Shown: positions 52,605 to 62,078 of the stretch, piece by piece
Layout: each line of letters starts with the position of its first letter
How positions within the stretch are numbered: position 1 is the stretch's first letter
Assembly: GCA_022511465.1 (NCBI GenBank)
Contig: JAFLRM010000005.1
Coordinates: 39,663-103,662 of the forward strand
DNA: 64,000 nucleotides
Reading direction: 5' to 3'
From: Acetatifactor sp.
GTDB taxonomy: Bacteria > Bacillota > Clostridia > Lachnospirales > Lachnospiraceae
The notes under the pieces: generated by a model
Database searches by the model: none
Seen by the model: the letters and a program-made list of their open reading frames with translations, nothing else
What the model was told of the DNA's origin: nothing
Translations under genes and position numbers: made by a program

Positions 52605-53312
52605 CTACTGATTCTTATTTACGATCCTGGTCTCATAGCTTCCTGTGGCAATATCGATATAGCGCACAAAGAGAGACACCTTATTCTCCTCGTTCAGGCT
52701 GTCCCAGATCATATCTGTAAACTCATCGATATTATCCATGATTCCAATCTGCTTCGGCTCTCCGGAAAAGCTGGGAAGGGGATCTCCGTCGTGCATGTAA
52801 GTGTGGATAAAATGCCCCTCCCCGGGCAGCGGATTTTCAAACGCATAAGTAAAACGCAGGCAGGAAGATGGATCCCCATGATTGCTTTTCAGAATGGACA
52901 TGGCGTAACTATATCTGCCGCCCTCCACATGGAGAATACCGGAGATACGGGGGGTATAGTTGGGCGCGTCCGGCTCAAACTCCCTGCCGCGCAGGGACTG
53001 CTCAAAGGTGAGCTGCTTGTCCATCCCCTCATAAATAGTGTCCGTCTGGTCACCGTTGGTGACGATGGTCTTATTGCCCAGAACTCTCACAGGTGCGTAG
53101 ATGATCAGGCTGGGATCCTCCAGCTTGGAGGGATCAAATGCCTGTGTGCGGATACCTTCTCCTTCCTGCACAAAGACACGGTTACGGCTGTTGGAGCTTC
53201 TGCCCATGATAAAATATGCTGTGACCGCATACTTTCCGCTGGGCGTTTCACCGATGACAATTCCCCTCCCGGGATATGCATTGCTTTTCAGTTCCTGTTC
53301 CAGTGATATCAT
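52605..53312 (-). CDS. purO: IMP cyclohydrolase, PurO type
   Basis: Start at MISLEQELKSNAYPGRG (ATG 53312, AGGAGG upstream), 235 residues; the track's upstream start lies in riboswitch leader. Resembles the archaeal PurO family that closes FAICAR to IMP: YPGRGIVIGETPSGKYAVTAYFIMGRS, PNYTPRISGILH, SILKSNHGDPSSCLRF, and the C-terminal VSLFVRYIDIATGSYETRIVNK. With the AICAR transformylase downstream it replaces bifunctional PurH. Regulated by the ZTP riboswitch. Confidence 0.88.
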   Translation of the reverse strand: MISLEQELKSNAYPGRGIVIGETPSGKYAVTAYFIMGRSSNSRNRVFVQEGEGIRTQAFDPSKLEDPSLIIYAPVRVLGNKTIVTNGDQTDTIYEGMDKQLTFEQSLRGREFEPDAPNYTPRISGILHVEGGRYSYAMSILKSNHGDPSSCLRFTYAFENPLPGEGHFIHTYMHDGDPLPSFSGEPKQIGIMDNIDEFTDMIWDSLNEENKVSLFVRYIDIATGSYETRIVNKNQ

Positions 53313-53327
53313 ATATTTTCCTCCTAA

Positions 53328-53435
53328 AGTAACAACCGACCTTCCGGGCACCACAAAAACATGGTGCCCAGACGGTCGGCTTTTCTTCTAACTACACTCC
53401 CCGTGGGTGATCCCACTCTTCCGTCAGTTGTGCAG
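53328..53435 (-). ncRNA. ZTP (pfl) riboswitch upstream of purO and its expression platform
   Basis: Minus strand carries GGGATCACCCACGGGG (53399-53414) and GCCGACCGTCTGGGC (53366-53380), the conserved halves of the Z/ZTP aptamer that senses the AICAR derivative ZTP/ZMP. Downstream, GGTGCCC/GGGCACC and GGTCGG (53336-53341 region) can pair with the aptamer strand, giving mutually exclusive structures. The gene controlled uses AICAR, as expected. Confidence 0.88.
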
Positions 53436-53447
53436 TTTCTATCTATT

Positions 53448-53476
53448 ATCTTACATGTTTCACCGTGTTTTGGCAA
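53448..53476 (-). promoter_or_regulatory. Promoter of the purO operon
   Basis: Minus strand TTGCCA (53471-53476), 17 bases, TAAGAT (53448-53453), directly before the ZTP riboswitch, so purO is separate from guaB. Confidence 0.6.
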
Positions 53477-53496
53477 GACCCGGAGAAATATTTCTA

Positions 53497-54975
<1,479 letters not shown>

Positions 54976-54998
54976 TCAATGATTTAGTGTTTCAAAAG

Positions 54999-55027
54999 AG
55001 TGTAGCAGAGTTTTGACGCACTGTCAA
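54999..55027 (-). promoter_or_regulatory. guaB promoter
   Basis: Minus strand TTGACA (55022-55027), 17 bases, TACACT (54999-55004), about 45 bases before the ATG. Confidence 0.8.
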
Positions 55028-55052
55028 CACAGATTTTTACAAATTCCGCGTG

Positions 55053-55550
55053 TCAGTCCGTGAACACTTTTCGGGGCGCCACATTCTTCAGCACCTTCAC
55101 GAATTCCTCAGAGGGGCTCAGGATAACCAGCTCTCCGCCCTCATAATACATGGCATAGCGCAGATCCGGTTTCAATTCCTCGCCGATGCTGTAATCCTTC
55201 CTCTTGACATTGCGGTTGCGGTAGCTGTCCAGCCGGTGAGATCTGGCCGGTGCAAAGATCTCCATTCGATCCACCGAGTAGGTAGCCACACGCTTACGCT
55301 TTGATTTGGCCAGGACCTTGTCCACGGTAATTTCTTTATCCAGATAGAGGTATTCGTACTCCAGATCGGTATACAGATTGACAAAATAAACTCCCACACC
55401 TGTGATCAGCGCCAACAGCACACTGATAGCACCAAACAAAAACGAGGACAATGCAAAGAGTACCGTCAATACTATCAAAAAGGTCTTTAAAAACTTTCCT
55501 GTACCGGATGTCTTTGCTTTAACCAGACATTCCACATATGCATCACTCAT
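55053..55550 (-). CDS. DUF6106-like membrane protein
   Basis: 165 residues from MSDAYVECLVKAK (ATG 55550 with AGGAAA six bases before). Two adjacent transmembrane helices (FLKTFLIVLTVLFALSSFLFGAISVLLALITGVGVYFV), then a soluble beta-strand-rich domain (YEYLYLDKEITVDKVLAKSKRKRVATYSVDRMEIFAPA...). Its function is unknown; the family is seen in Clostridia. It has its own TTGCAA-17-TATCAT promoter and faces another membrane-protein gene divergently. Confidence 0.7.
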   Translation of the reverse strand: MSDAYVECLVKAKTSGTGKFLKTFLIVLTVLFALSSFLFGAISVLLALITGVGVYFVNLYTDLEYEYLYLDKEITVDKVLAKSKRKRVATYSVDRMEIFAPARSHRLDSYRNRNVKRKDYSIGEELKPDLRYAMYYEGGELVILSPSEEFVKVLKNVAPRKVFTD

Positions 55551-55583
55551 AACCATTTCCTGCCTTCAAAATTTATTACTTCT

Positions 55584-55612
55584 ATGATATAACATCTCTC
55601 AATAAGTTGCAA
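55584..55612 (-). promoter_or_regulatory. Promoter of the DUF6106-like gene
   Basis: Minus strand TTGCAA (55607-55612), 17 bases, TATCAT (55584-55589). Confidence 0.65.
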
Positions 55613-55660
55613 GCAAATTGCGTTTTATCCTTTTTTAAGAATATGATCAGAAGGCTTTCA

Positions 55661-55689
55661 TTGACTTTCCGCTGGGAAACTTTTAATAT
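55661..55689 (+). promoter_or_regulatory. Promoter of the membrane-anchored extracytoplasmic protein gene
   Basis: TTGACT (55661-55666), 17 bases, TAATAT (55684-55689), about 33 bases before the ATG. Confidence 0.75.
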
Positions 55690-55722
55690 ATTAGATAATG
55701 ATTGCGAAAGGTGGGGATCCCC

Positions 55723-56478
55723 ATGGCAGTGATGGATGAATTTAAAGAACAGAGAGCGGCGTTAAAGAACGGAACTTTTAAACAGAAGCTCTCCTATTTC
55801 TGGTACTATTATAAATGGCATACTATCGGCTCCATTGCAGCTCTGGTTGCAGTCATTCTCCTAATACATGATATTGTCAGTCAGAAAAATGAAGTTTTCT
55901 ATGCCGCCATGTTAAACAGTTCTGATCTGCTGCAGGATGAGAGCTTTGCCGAACAGTTTATGGCATATGCCGGTATCGATCCAAATACCGACACTGCCAC
56001 CTTTGATGATTCTCTGAGTATTAGCTTCTCCAATCTGAACGAGATCACCCTTGCCTCCGCCCAGAAACTGCAGGCCACTATAATTGCCGGCAAAGTGGAC
56101 GTGATCGTTGCAGGTGACGAGCTCTTTGAAAACTATGCCAATGACGGGGTCGCAGCGGATCTGCGGCAGATGTTGACATCGGAACAGCTTGCCGTGTACG
56201 AACCCTGTCTCTATTATGTGGATTATGTGCTTGTGGAGCAGATCGCAGAGGCCAACTACAACCTTGACACGTCCTTCCAACCGAAGATTCCGGATCCCAC
56301 CAAACCGGAACAGATGGAAGATCCCATTCCGGTGGGTATCTATGTGGACAGTTCAAAGCTCCTCAACGACAGCTATCGCTTCGGGGATGGAGACAGGATC
56401 GTGGTTGGTTTTCTGGCCAACTCACAGCATACGGATATGTCCATAAAATTTATCGAGTTTCTCCTGGGAGCGGAATGA
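55723..56478 (+). CDS. Membrane-anchored extracytoplasmic protein of unknown function
   Basis: Start chosen at MAVMDEFKEQRAALK (ATG 55723) after AAAGGTGGGG; 251 residues. A short cytosolic start is followed by one helix (HTIGSIAALVAVILLIHDIV), then an extracytoplasmic domain of about 190 residues with ATIIAGKVDVIVAGDELFENYANDGVAADLRQML, which has the look of a periplasmic-binding-like lobe (I-x-x-G-K-V-D-V-I-V). The ending is KFIEFLLGAE. A strong terminator overlaps its stop. I do not recognise a named family. Confidence 0.72.
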   Translation: MAVMDEFKEQRAALKNGTFKQKLSYFWYYYKWHTIGSIAALVAVILLIHDIVSQKNEVFYAAMLNSSDLLQDESFAEQFMAYAGIDPNTDTATFDDSLSISFSNLNEITLASAQKLQATIIAGKVDVIVAGDELFENYANDGVAADLRQMLTSEQLAVYEPCLYYVDYVLVEQIAEANYNLDTSFQPKIPDPTKPEQMEDPIPVGIYVDSSKLLNDSYRFGDGDRIVVGFLANSQHTDMSIKFIEFLLGAE

Positions 56479-56505
56479 CACCGCTCCCATTTCTTTCTTT
56501 TTATA
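56466..56505 (+). terminator. Terminator overlapping the stop codon of the membrane-anchored gene
   Basis: GGGAGCGG (56466-56473) pairs with CCGCTCCC (56481-56488), the loop containing the TGA stop, and ATTTCTTTCTTTTT follows. Confidence 0.8.
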
Positions 56506-57931
56506 GAAGCTCCTTCAACAATTTATTTACACTTGCGGGGTCTGCCTTTCCCTTCATGGCTTTCATGGTCTGACCCACCAGGAAACCGATAGCCTTCTCC
56601 TTGCCGTTTCGGTAATCTTCCACTGACTGGGGATTAGCCGCAATGACTTCCTCCACCGTCTTTCGCAGAGCGCCCTCGTCGTTGACTGTCTTGAGCCCCT
56701 TCTCCTCCACATACTGCACCGGATCAATGTCCTGGTCAAACATGACCTCAAACACCTCTTTGGCCACGGTAGAGTTGATCACCTTCTGCTCCGTCAGATC
56801 GATGAGCGCCGCCAGATGCTCCGGTGAGAAACGGATATCCTCAGGATCCATCTCCCGCTCTTTCAAAAGCCGCAGATTCTCTACCATCAGCCAATTGGAT
56901 ACCTTCTTGGGCTGGCTGCAAATTGCAACGGTGGCCTCAAAAAGGTCGGACAAATGCTTGGAACCGGTGATGATCTCGATATCGTACTCGGGAATATCGT
57001 ACTCCCTTTTGTACCTTTCCATCTTCGCCTCGCGAAACTCCGGCTGCTTCCCACGGATGCTCTCCAGCCACTCGTCGCTGATATGCACCGGCACCAGATC
57101 CGGGTCAGGGAAATAGCGGTAATCCTGTGCATCCTCCTTGGACCGCATAGGATAGGAGCACTCCTTGCTATCATCCCATCTTCTGGTCTCCTGCACCACT
57201 TTCTCGCCGGACTCCAAAAGATCGATCTGCCTGGTACGCTCACCCTCGATAGCTCTGGCGATGGCACGGAAGGAGTTTAAGTTCTTCATCTCCGTGCGGG
57301 TGCCAAACTCCGTGGTGCCCACCTCTCTAACAGACAGATTCACATCTGCACGCATGGAACCCTCCTGCAGCTTGCAGTCGGAGGCTCCTAGATACTGGAC
57401 GAACATGCGAAGCTTCTCCAGATAGGCGATCACCTCGTCCGCACTCCGCATATCGGGCTCCGACACGATCTCGATCAGGGGAACGCCGGAGCGGTTATAG
57501 TCCACCAGCGAGCAGTCCTCCCACTCATCATGGATAAGCTTGCCGGCATCCTCCTCCATATGGATCTCGTGGATTCCTATCTTCTTATCACCCTCCGGTG
57601 TCCGGATCTCCACATAGCCATCCCGACAGATGGGCAGATACAGCTGGGAGATCTGGTAATTCTGGGGATTGTCCGGATAAAAATAATTCTTCCGATCAAA
57701 TTTACAGTACTGGGTGATCTTACAATTAGTGGCCAGACCCACACCGATGGCGTACTCCACCACCTGCTTGTTCAGCACGGGAAGAGAACCCGGCATACCG
57801 GTACAGACAGGGCAGGTATGAGTGTTGGGCACTCCGCCGAAAGCCGTGGAGCAGCCGCAAAATATCTTGGTTTTTGTCGCTAGCTCAACGTGCACTTCCA
57901 AACCGATCACGGTTTCATATTGTTTTGCCAT
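56501..57931 (-). CDS. gatB: Asp-tRNA(Asn)/Glu-tRNA(Gln) amidotransferase subunit B
   Basis: 476 residues. The tRNA-binding, kinase-like subunit that phosphorylates the misacylated amino acid. N-terminal YETVIGLEVHVELATKTKIFCGC with the cysteine cluster continued by THTCPVCTGMPGSLP, then YCKFDRKNYFYPDNPQNYQISQ, DYNRSGVPLIEIVSEPDMRS, MRADVNLSV, and a C-terminal YqeY-like helical tail (FLVGQTMKAMKGKADPASVNKLL). Last gene of aspS-gatC-gatA-gatB, 15 bases after gatA. Because glnS is present, its main product should be Asn-tRNA. Confidence 0.97.
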   Translation of the reverse strand: MAKQYETVIGLEVHVELATKTKIFCGCSTAFGGVPNTHTCPVCTGMPGSLPVLNKQVVEYAIGVGLATNCKITQYCKFDRKNYFYPDNPQNYQISQLYLPICRDGYVEIRTPEGDKKIGIHEIHMEEDAGKLIHDEWEDCSLVDYNRSGVPLIEIVSEPDMRSADEVIAYLEKLRMFVQYLGASDCKLQEGSMRADVNLSVREVGTTEFGTRTEMKNLNSFRAIARAIEGERTRQIDLLESGEKVVQETRRWDDSKECSYPMRSKEDAQDYRYFPDPDLVPVHISDEWLESIRGKQPEFREAKMERYKREYDIPEYDIEIITGSKHLSDLFEATVAICSQPKKVSNWLMVENLRLLKEREMDPEDIRFSPEHLAALIDLTEQKVINSTVAKEVFEVMFDQDIDPVQYVEEKGLKTVNDEGALRKTVEEVIAANPQSVEDYRNGKEKAIGFLVGQTMKAMKGKADPASVNKLLKELL

Positions 57932-57946
57932 AGTTGCCTCCTCCCT

Positions 57947-59383
57947 CTATCTCGTCGTCTGTTCAAAGGTATATGCTGTCCGGATCAATTTCTTCTCCTG
58001 AAAACAGTCTCCAATCAACTGCATTCCGATGGGAAGTCCGTTCTTGTCTTGTCCACAGGGCACGCTGATGCCGGGCAGACCCGCCAGATTCACAGAGATG
58101 GTGTAGATATCTCCCAGATACATCTTGATGGGATCCGACAGGCTCTCTCCCAACCTGGGCGCCGTGGTGGGTGCCACCGGCCCCAGGATCACGTCGTATT
58201 TTGCAAAGGCATCGTCAAAAGCCTTCTTGATCAGCGCCTTCACGCGTAAAGCCTTCAAGTAATATGCGTCATAATAGCCGGAGCTCAGCACGAAAGAGCC
58301 CAGCATGATGCGCCGCTTCACCTCGGGGCCAAAGCCCTCCGAGCGCGTCCGCTTGTACATGGTGTGCAGCTCCTCCGCATCCTTGGCGCGATAGCCATAT
58401 TTAATGCCGTCAAAGCGCTCCAAATTGGAACTGGCCTCGGCCGCAGCGATGGTGTAATAGGTGGGGATGGCGTACTCAACAAGGCTCAAGTCAAACTCCT
58501 CCACAACAGCACCACGGCTTTTCAGCGCTTCGGCCGCAGAAAGCACCGCCTCTTTTACCTCAGGGTCAAGACCCTCACCAAAGTAATCTCTGGGGATGCC
58601 GATGCGCATTCCTTCCACATCTTCCACCAGCGCAGAAGTAAAGTCCGTGTCCTGCCTCTCCATGGAAGTGGAATCCTTTGTATCGTAGGAGGCGATCACC
58701 TCCAAAATCGTGGCACAGTCCGTCACATCCTTGGAAAGCGGCCCAATCTGGTCCAGAGAGGAGCCGTAGGCGATCAGCCCATATCGTGACACCGTCCCAT
58801 AGGTGGGCTTCATTCCCACCACGCCACAGTAGGATGCCGGCTGACGAATGGAACCGCCGGTGTCCGAACCCAGTGCAAAGAAGCACTCCTCCCCTGCCAC
58901 TGCTGCCGCGGAACCGCCGGAGGATCCGCCCGGTACATGCTCCGTATTTCTGGGATTGCGTGTCACTCCATAGTGGGAAGTCTCCGTGGTGGATCCCATG
59001 GCAAACTCATCCATATTGGTCTTTCCGATGACCACAGCGCCCGCCTTCTCCAGATTGCACAATGCCTCCGCCGTGTAGGTGGGGATAAAATTCTCCAAGA
59101 TCTTGGAGGAGCAGGTGGTCAACATGCCCTCTGTGCAGATATTGTCCTTGATCGCCACGGGAACGCCCGCTAGGGGGCCTTCAAGCTCACTGGCCTCAAT
59201 CTGCTTCTGCACCTCTGCAGCCCTCTTCAAGGCACCCTCCCGGTCTATCGTCACATAACAGTGATATTCACTTTCCGTCCGGTCAATCTGATCCAGAACG
59301 GCCTGCATTGCTTCGACTGCGGTAGTCTCGCCCGCCTTGATGGCTTTTGCCAGCCCCACCGCGGTGTATGATAAGATACTCAT
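57947..59383 (-). CDS. gatA: Asp-tRNA(Asn)/Glu-tRNA(Gln) amidotransferase subunit A
   Basis: 478 residues from MSILSYTAVGLAKAI (ATG 59383); the earlier ATG at 59395 contributes the GGAG ribosome binding site instead. It is an amidase-signature glutaminase that supplies ammonia to GatB. The Ser-cisSer-Lys catalytic triad is visible: VAIKDNICTEG (Lys) and GGSSGGSAAAVAGE with GSDTGGSIRQPAS (Ser). The C-terminal region NLAGLPGISVPCGQDKNGLP is typical. It sits in the gatCAB operon, 14 bases after gatC. Confidence 0.97.
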   Translation of the reverse strand: MSILSYTAVGLAKAIKAGETTAVEAMQAVLDQIDRTESEYHCYVTIDREGALKRAAEVQKQIEASELEGPLAGVPVAIKDNICTEGMLTTCSSKILENFIPTYTAEALCNLEKAGAVVIGKTNMDEFAMGSTTETSHYGVTRNPRNTEHVPGGSSGGSAAAVAGEECFFALGSDTGGSIRQPASYCGVVGMKPTYGTVSRYGLIAYGSSLDQIGPLSKDVTDCATILEVIASYDTKDSTSMERQDTDFTSALVEDVEGMRIGIPRDYFGEGLDPEVKEAVLSAAEALKSRGAVVEEFDLSLVEYAIPTYYTIAAAEASSNLERFDGIKYGYRAKDAEELHTMYKRTRSEGFGPEVKRRIMLGSFVLSSGYYDAYYLKALRVKALIKKAFDDAFAKYDVILGPVAPTTAPRLGESLSDPIKMYLGDIYTISVNLAGLPGISVPCGQDKNGLPIGMQLIGDCFQEKKLIRTAYTFEQTTR

Positions 59384-59397
59384 ATTTTTCTCCATTC

Positions 59398-59691
59398 TTA
59401 CTCAAACGTCTTGGGCACCATAAACATGTTGTCCTTCTCGCCGGGTGCATTCTTTAGGATATTCTCACTGTCATCCCCGTTAGTCACCACATCCTCGCGA
59501 AACACATTCTGCACCGAAAAAACATGGGACATGGGCTCAATACCCGTAGTATCTAACTCGCCCAGCTTGTCAATATAATCCAGCATGCTGCCCATATCTT
59601 TCTTGGCCTGCTCCTTCTCCTCATCGGACAATTCCAGTTTCGCCAGGATGCCAACATACTCTATGGTCTCATCACTGATCACATTTGCCAT
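59398..59691 (-). CDS. gatC: Asp-tRNA(Asn)/Glu-tRNA(Gln) amidotransferase subunit C
   Basis: 97 residues. The small linker subunit that stabilises GatA and GatB. Recognised by [22 protein letters not shown] and [22 protein letters not shown], near the N-terminus and middle. It follows aspS by 26 bases and precedes gatA by 14, on the same strand. Confidence 0.95.
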   Translation of the reverse strand: MANVISDETIEYVGILAKLELSDEEKEQAKKDMGSMLDYIDKLGELDTTGIEPMSHVFSVQNVFREDVVTNGDDSENILKNAPGEKDNMFMVPKTFE

Positions 59692-59717
59692 GTAAAAGCT
59701 GCTCCTTTCTCAATCTC

Positions 59718-61454
59718 CTAATCTCTTACCTTAATGTGTACTTCTCTCAACTGCTGCTCCGTCACCTCGCTGGGTGAACCGCACATGAGATCCTGCGCGT
59801 TGCCGTTCATGGGGAAGGCGATCACCTCCCTGATGTTCTCCTCGTTTCTGAGAAGCATGATCATACGGTCCACTCCAGGCGCCATTCCCGCGTGAGGGGG
59901 TGCTCCGAACTGGAACGCCTGATACAGCGCCCCAAATTTATTTTTTAAGGTCTCCTCATCGTAGCCGGCGATGGCAAATGCCTTCTTCATGATCTCAATA
60001 TCATGGTTTCTCACGGCTCCGGAAGACAATTCCACACCGTTACAGACAATATCGTACTGATATGCCAGCACCTCCAGCGGATCCTTGGTGTTCAGCGCCT
60101 CCAGACCACCCTGAGGCATGGAGAAAGGATTGTGGGTAAAGCCGATCTGCTTGCTCTCCGGATCCCTCTCAAACATAGGGAAATCGTTCACATAGCAGAA
60201 ACGGTAAGCATTCCTCTCGATCAGATCCAGCTTGTCGCCCAGTTCATTTCGGATCTGGCCCGCGTAGTAGTTGGCCCGCTCCTCCTTGTCGGCGATAAAG
60301 AAGATCGTGTCCCCTGCTTCAAGTCCTGCAAGACCGGCAAGCTCTCCCTTGAGCTCCTCCGGTATAAATTTATCGATAGGCCCCTTGTAGGACATATCCT
60401 CCGCCACCTCCAGATAGCCCAATCCTCCCATACCGATTCCGGTGGCAAAGGAGAGCAGTTTCTCGTGAAATCCCTTGGACATATCCGCGTGAACCTTGAT
60501 GGCTCTGACCGTTCTGCCCACAAAGGGCTTGAAGGTACACTTCTGGAAGAAGTCCGTCACATCTATGATGCGCAGCGGATTGCGCAGATCCGGCTTGTCG
60601 GTGCCAAACTCTAACATCGCCTGACGGTAGCTGATCACGGGGTAGGGAGCTGGAGTCACCTCATACCCCTCGGGCGCAAACTTTGCGAAGGTTGCGGACA
60701 ACACTTCCTCACCTGCCCTGAACACATCCTCCTGAGTGGCAAAGCTCATCTCGAAATCCAGCTGGTAAAACTCTCCGGGGGAGCGATCTGCGCGCGCGTC
60801 CTCATCGCGGAAGCAAGGCGCGATCTGAAAGTATCTGTCAAAGCCTGACGCCATCAGAAGCTGCTTATACTGCTGGGGTGCCTGGGGCAGCGCGTAGAAT
60901 TTCCCCTTAAACTTTCTGGAGGGAACGATATAGTCTCTGGCACCCTCCGGAGAGGAAGCGCACAGGATCGGTGTCTGAATCTCCAAAAAGCCCATCTCTG
61001 TCATCTTCTGACGAAGGAAGCTGATCACCTGGGAACGGAAGATGATGTTGTTCTTCACCTTGGAATTTCTCAGATCCAGATAGCGGTATTTCAGGCGCAC
61101 ATCCTCACGGATCTCCTTGGAGGTCATCACCTCGAAGGGAAGTTGGCGGTATACCTTACCCAGCACGTCAATTTCCTGGGCCTCCAGCTCGATGGTTCCG
61201 GTGGGGATCTTCGGGTTGTAGGTCTCCTCGTCGCGCTTCTCCACCGGTCCCGTGACGGACAGGCACATCTCCTTGGTAATGCCGTTTAAAAGTTCCGTTC
61301 TGCGGATAACCACCTGAAGTACGCCGTACATGTCTCTCAAGTCAATAAAGGACACACCGCCATGGTCGCGGATATTTTCCACCCATCCGGCCACCTGAAG
61401 CCGCTGTCCAATATGCTGTTCTCCAATTTCTTTCATAGTGACGTCTCTGTACAT
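59718..61454 (-). CDS. aspS: Aspartyl-tRNA synthetase, probably non-discriminating
   Basis: Start MYRDVTMKEIGEQH (ATG 61454, AGGAGG), 578 residues; the track's start at 61517 lies in the T-box terminator. Bacterial-type AspRS: anticodon-binding OB domain at the start (WVENIRDHGGVSFIDLRD), motif 2 FRDEDARADRSPGEF, the GAD insertion, and motif 3 GMAPGVDRMIMLL. A His occupies the position after RD in the OB domain (RDHGG); it is Leu in E. coli (RDLG) and His in the Pseudomonas non-discriminating enzyme, as I recall. With gatCAB directly downstream it likely charges both tRNA-Asp and tRNA-Asn. Confidence 0.95.
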   Translation of the reverse strand: MYRDVTMKEIGEQHIGQRLQVAGWVENIRDHGGVSFIDLRDMYGVLQVVIRRTELLNGITKEMCLSVTGPVEKRDEETYNPKIPTGTIELEAQEIDVLGKVYRQLPFEVMTSKEIREDVRLKYRYLDLRNSKVKNNIIFRSQVISFLRQKMTEMGFLEIQTPILCASSPEGARDYIVPSRKFKGKFYALPQAPQQYKQLLMASGFDRYFQIAPCFRDEDARADRSPGEFYQLDFEMSFATQEDVFRAGEEVLSATFAKFAPEGYEVTPAPYPVISYRQAMLEFGTDKPDLRNPLRIIDVTDFFQKCTFKPFVGRTVRAIKVHADMSKGFHEKLLSFATGIGMGGLGYLEVAEDMSYKGPIDKFIPEELKGELAGLAGLEAGDTIFFIADKEERANYYAGQIRNELGDKLDLIERNAYRFCYVNDFPMFERDPESKQIGFTHNPFSMPQGGLEALNTKDPLEVLAYQYDIVCNGVELSSGAVRNHDIEIMKKAFAIAGYDEETLKNKFGALYQAFQFGAPPHAGMAPGVDRMIMLLRNEENIREVIAFPMNGNAQDLMCGSPSEVTEQQLREVHIKVRD

Positions 61455-61494
61455 ACTTTCTCCTCCTGATTCCTGACAAAGTATCCCGGAACAT

Positions 61495-61765
61495 AAAAAG
61501 CCCCGGAACACAGTCAACTGTATTCCGGGACGGATATTTTCTTATTATCCGCGGTACCACCCGCATTGATAGCCCGATATCTCATCAAACATCGGCCCAC
61601 CCTCTCTTCCACTTAACGCGTGTAACGTGCTGCCCTACTCTTCTTTCAAACAGCCTGCTCCGGAGTGTTCCCTTTGCCGCTTCCCACAAACAGCGCTCTC
61701 AGTCGGTGACGCCGTATTCCTGTCGTTCTCCCCGGCAAGAGTCTCCTTCTTCGCATTTTCGATTT
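61495..61765 (-). ncRNA. T-box riboswitch upstream of aspS-gatCAB with GAAC specifier region
   Basis: The T-box sequence TGGTACCGCGG lies at 61549-61559 and the terminator CCCGGAA/TTCCGGG with TTTTT follows (61495-61529). Stem I shows TTGCCG (61733-61738) paired with CGGCAA (61674-61679) above, and GGAG (61743-61746) with CTCC below an internal loop whose 3' side is AGGGAACA. The codon just before the last A is AAC (Asn, 61667-61669), overlapped by GAA (Glu). Uncharged tRNA would favour read-through into aspS. Confidence 0.93.
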
Positions 61766-61772
61766 GAGATGA

Positions 61773-61801
61773 ATTCTATCACATCTTGTTTGGAATGTCA
61801 A
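61773..61801 (-). promoter_or_regulatory. Promoter of the aspS-gatCAB operon
   Basis: Minus strand TTGACA (61796-61801), 17 bases, TAGAAT (61773-61778), immediately before the T-box leader. Confidence 0.85.
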
Positions 61802-61802
61802 G

Positions 61803-61851
61803 CAGGAACTGTGGCAGGTTCACCAAACAGAACCGTGGCAGGTTCGCCAGG
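61803..61851. repeat. Imperfect tandem direct repeat
   Basis: Two adjacent units of about 24 bases, GAACTGTGGCAGGTTCACCAA and GAACCGTGGCAGGTTCGCCAG, next to the left arm of the long inverted repeat. Confidence 0.7.
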
Positions 61852-62069
61852 CAGCAGTATACCTTCACAGTCAGGCTTCGCCAACCACATTTTTCTAATG
61901 TGGCGAAGGCAAGATTTCTGTAAGCTGCGGGACGGAAGCAGGGCGGCATCCATGCCGCATGCTTCCTCACACGGACATCGTGTCCGTGTGCCCTGATGTG
62001 CGGTCGCCACATAAGAAAAATGGGTCGGCTACACAAATGACTGTGAGGGTATACTGCCGCCTGGCGAAC
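61843..62069. repeat. Long imperfect inverted repeat with nested hairpins
   Basis: The left arm (61843-61908, starting GTTCGCCAGGCAGCAGTATA) matches the reverse complement of the right arm (62003-62069, giving GTTCGCCAGGCGGCAGTATA) for most of its 65 bases. Inside are two further hairpins: GGAAGCA..GCGGCAT / ATGCCGC.TGCTTCC (61934-61966) and CACACGGACA TCG TGTCCGTGTG (61968-61990). No credible gene lies here. It fills most of the gap between the 62079 gene and the aspS promoter. It could be a MITE-like or interspersed element or a structured RNA. Confidence 0.8.
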
Positions 62070-62078
62070 TGTCCCTCT

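Noticed and set aside
61779-62036. Small ORFs on both strands of 61.7-62.0 kb
   Set aside because: They lie in the inverted-repeat element and T-box leader, with no ribosome binding site and no protein-like composition.
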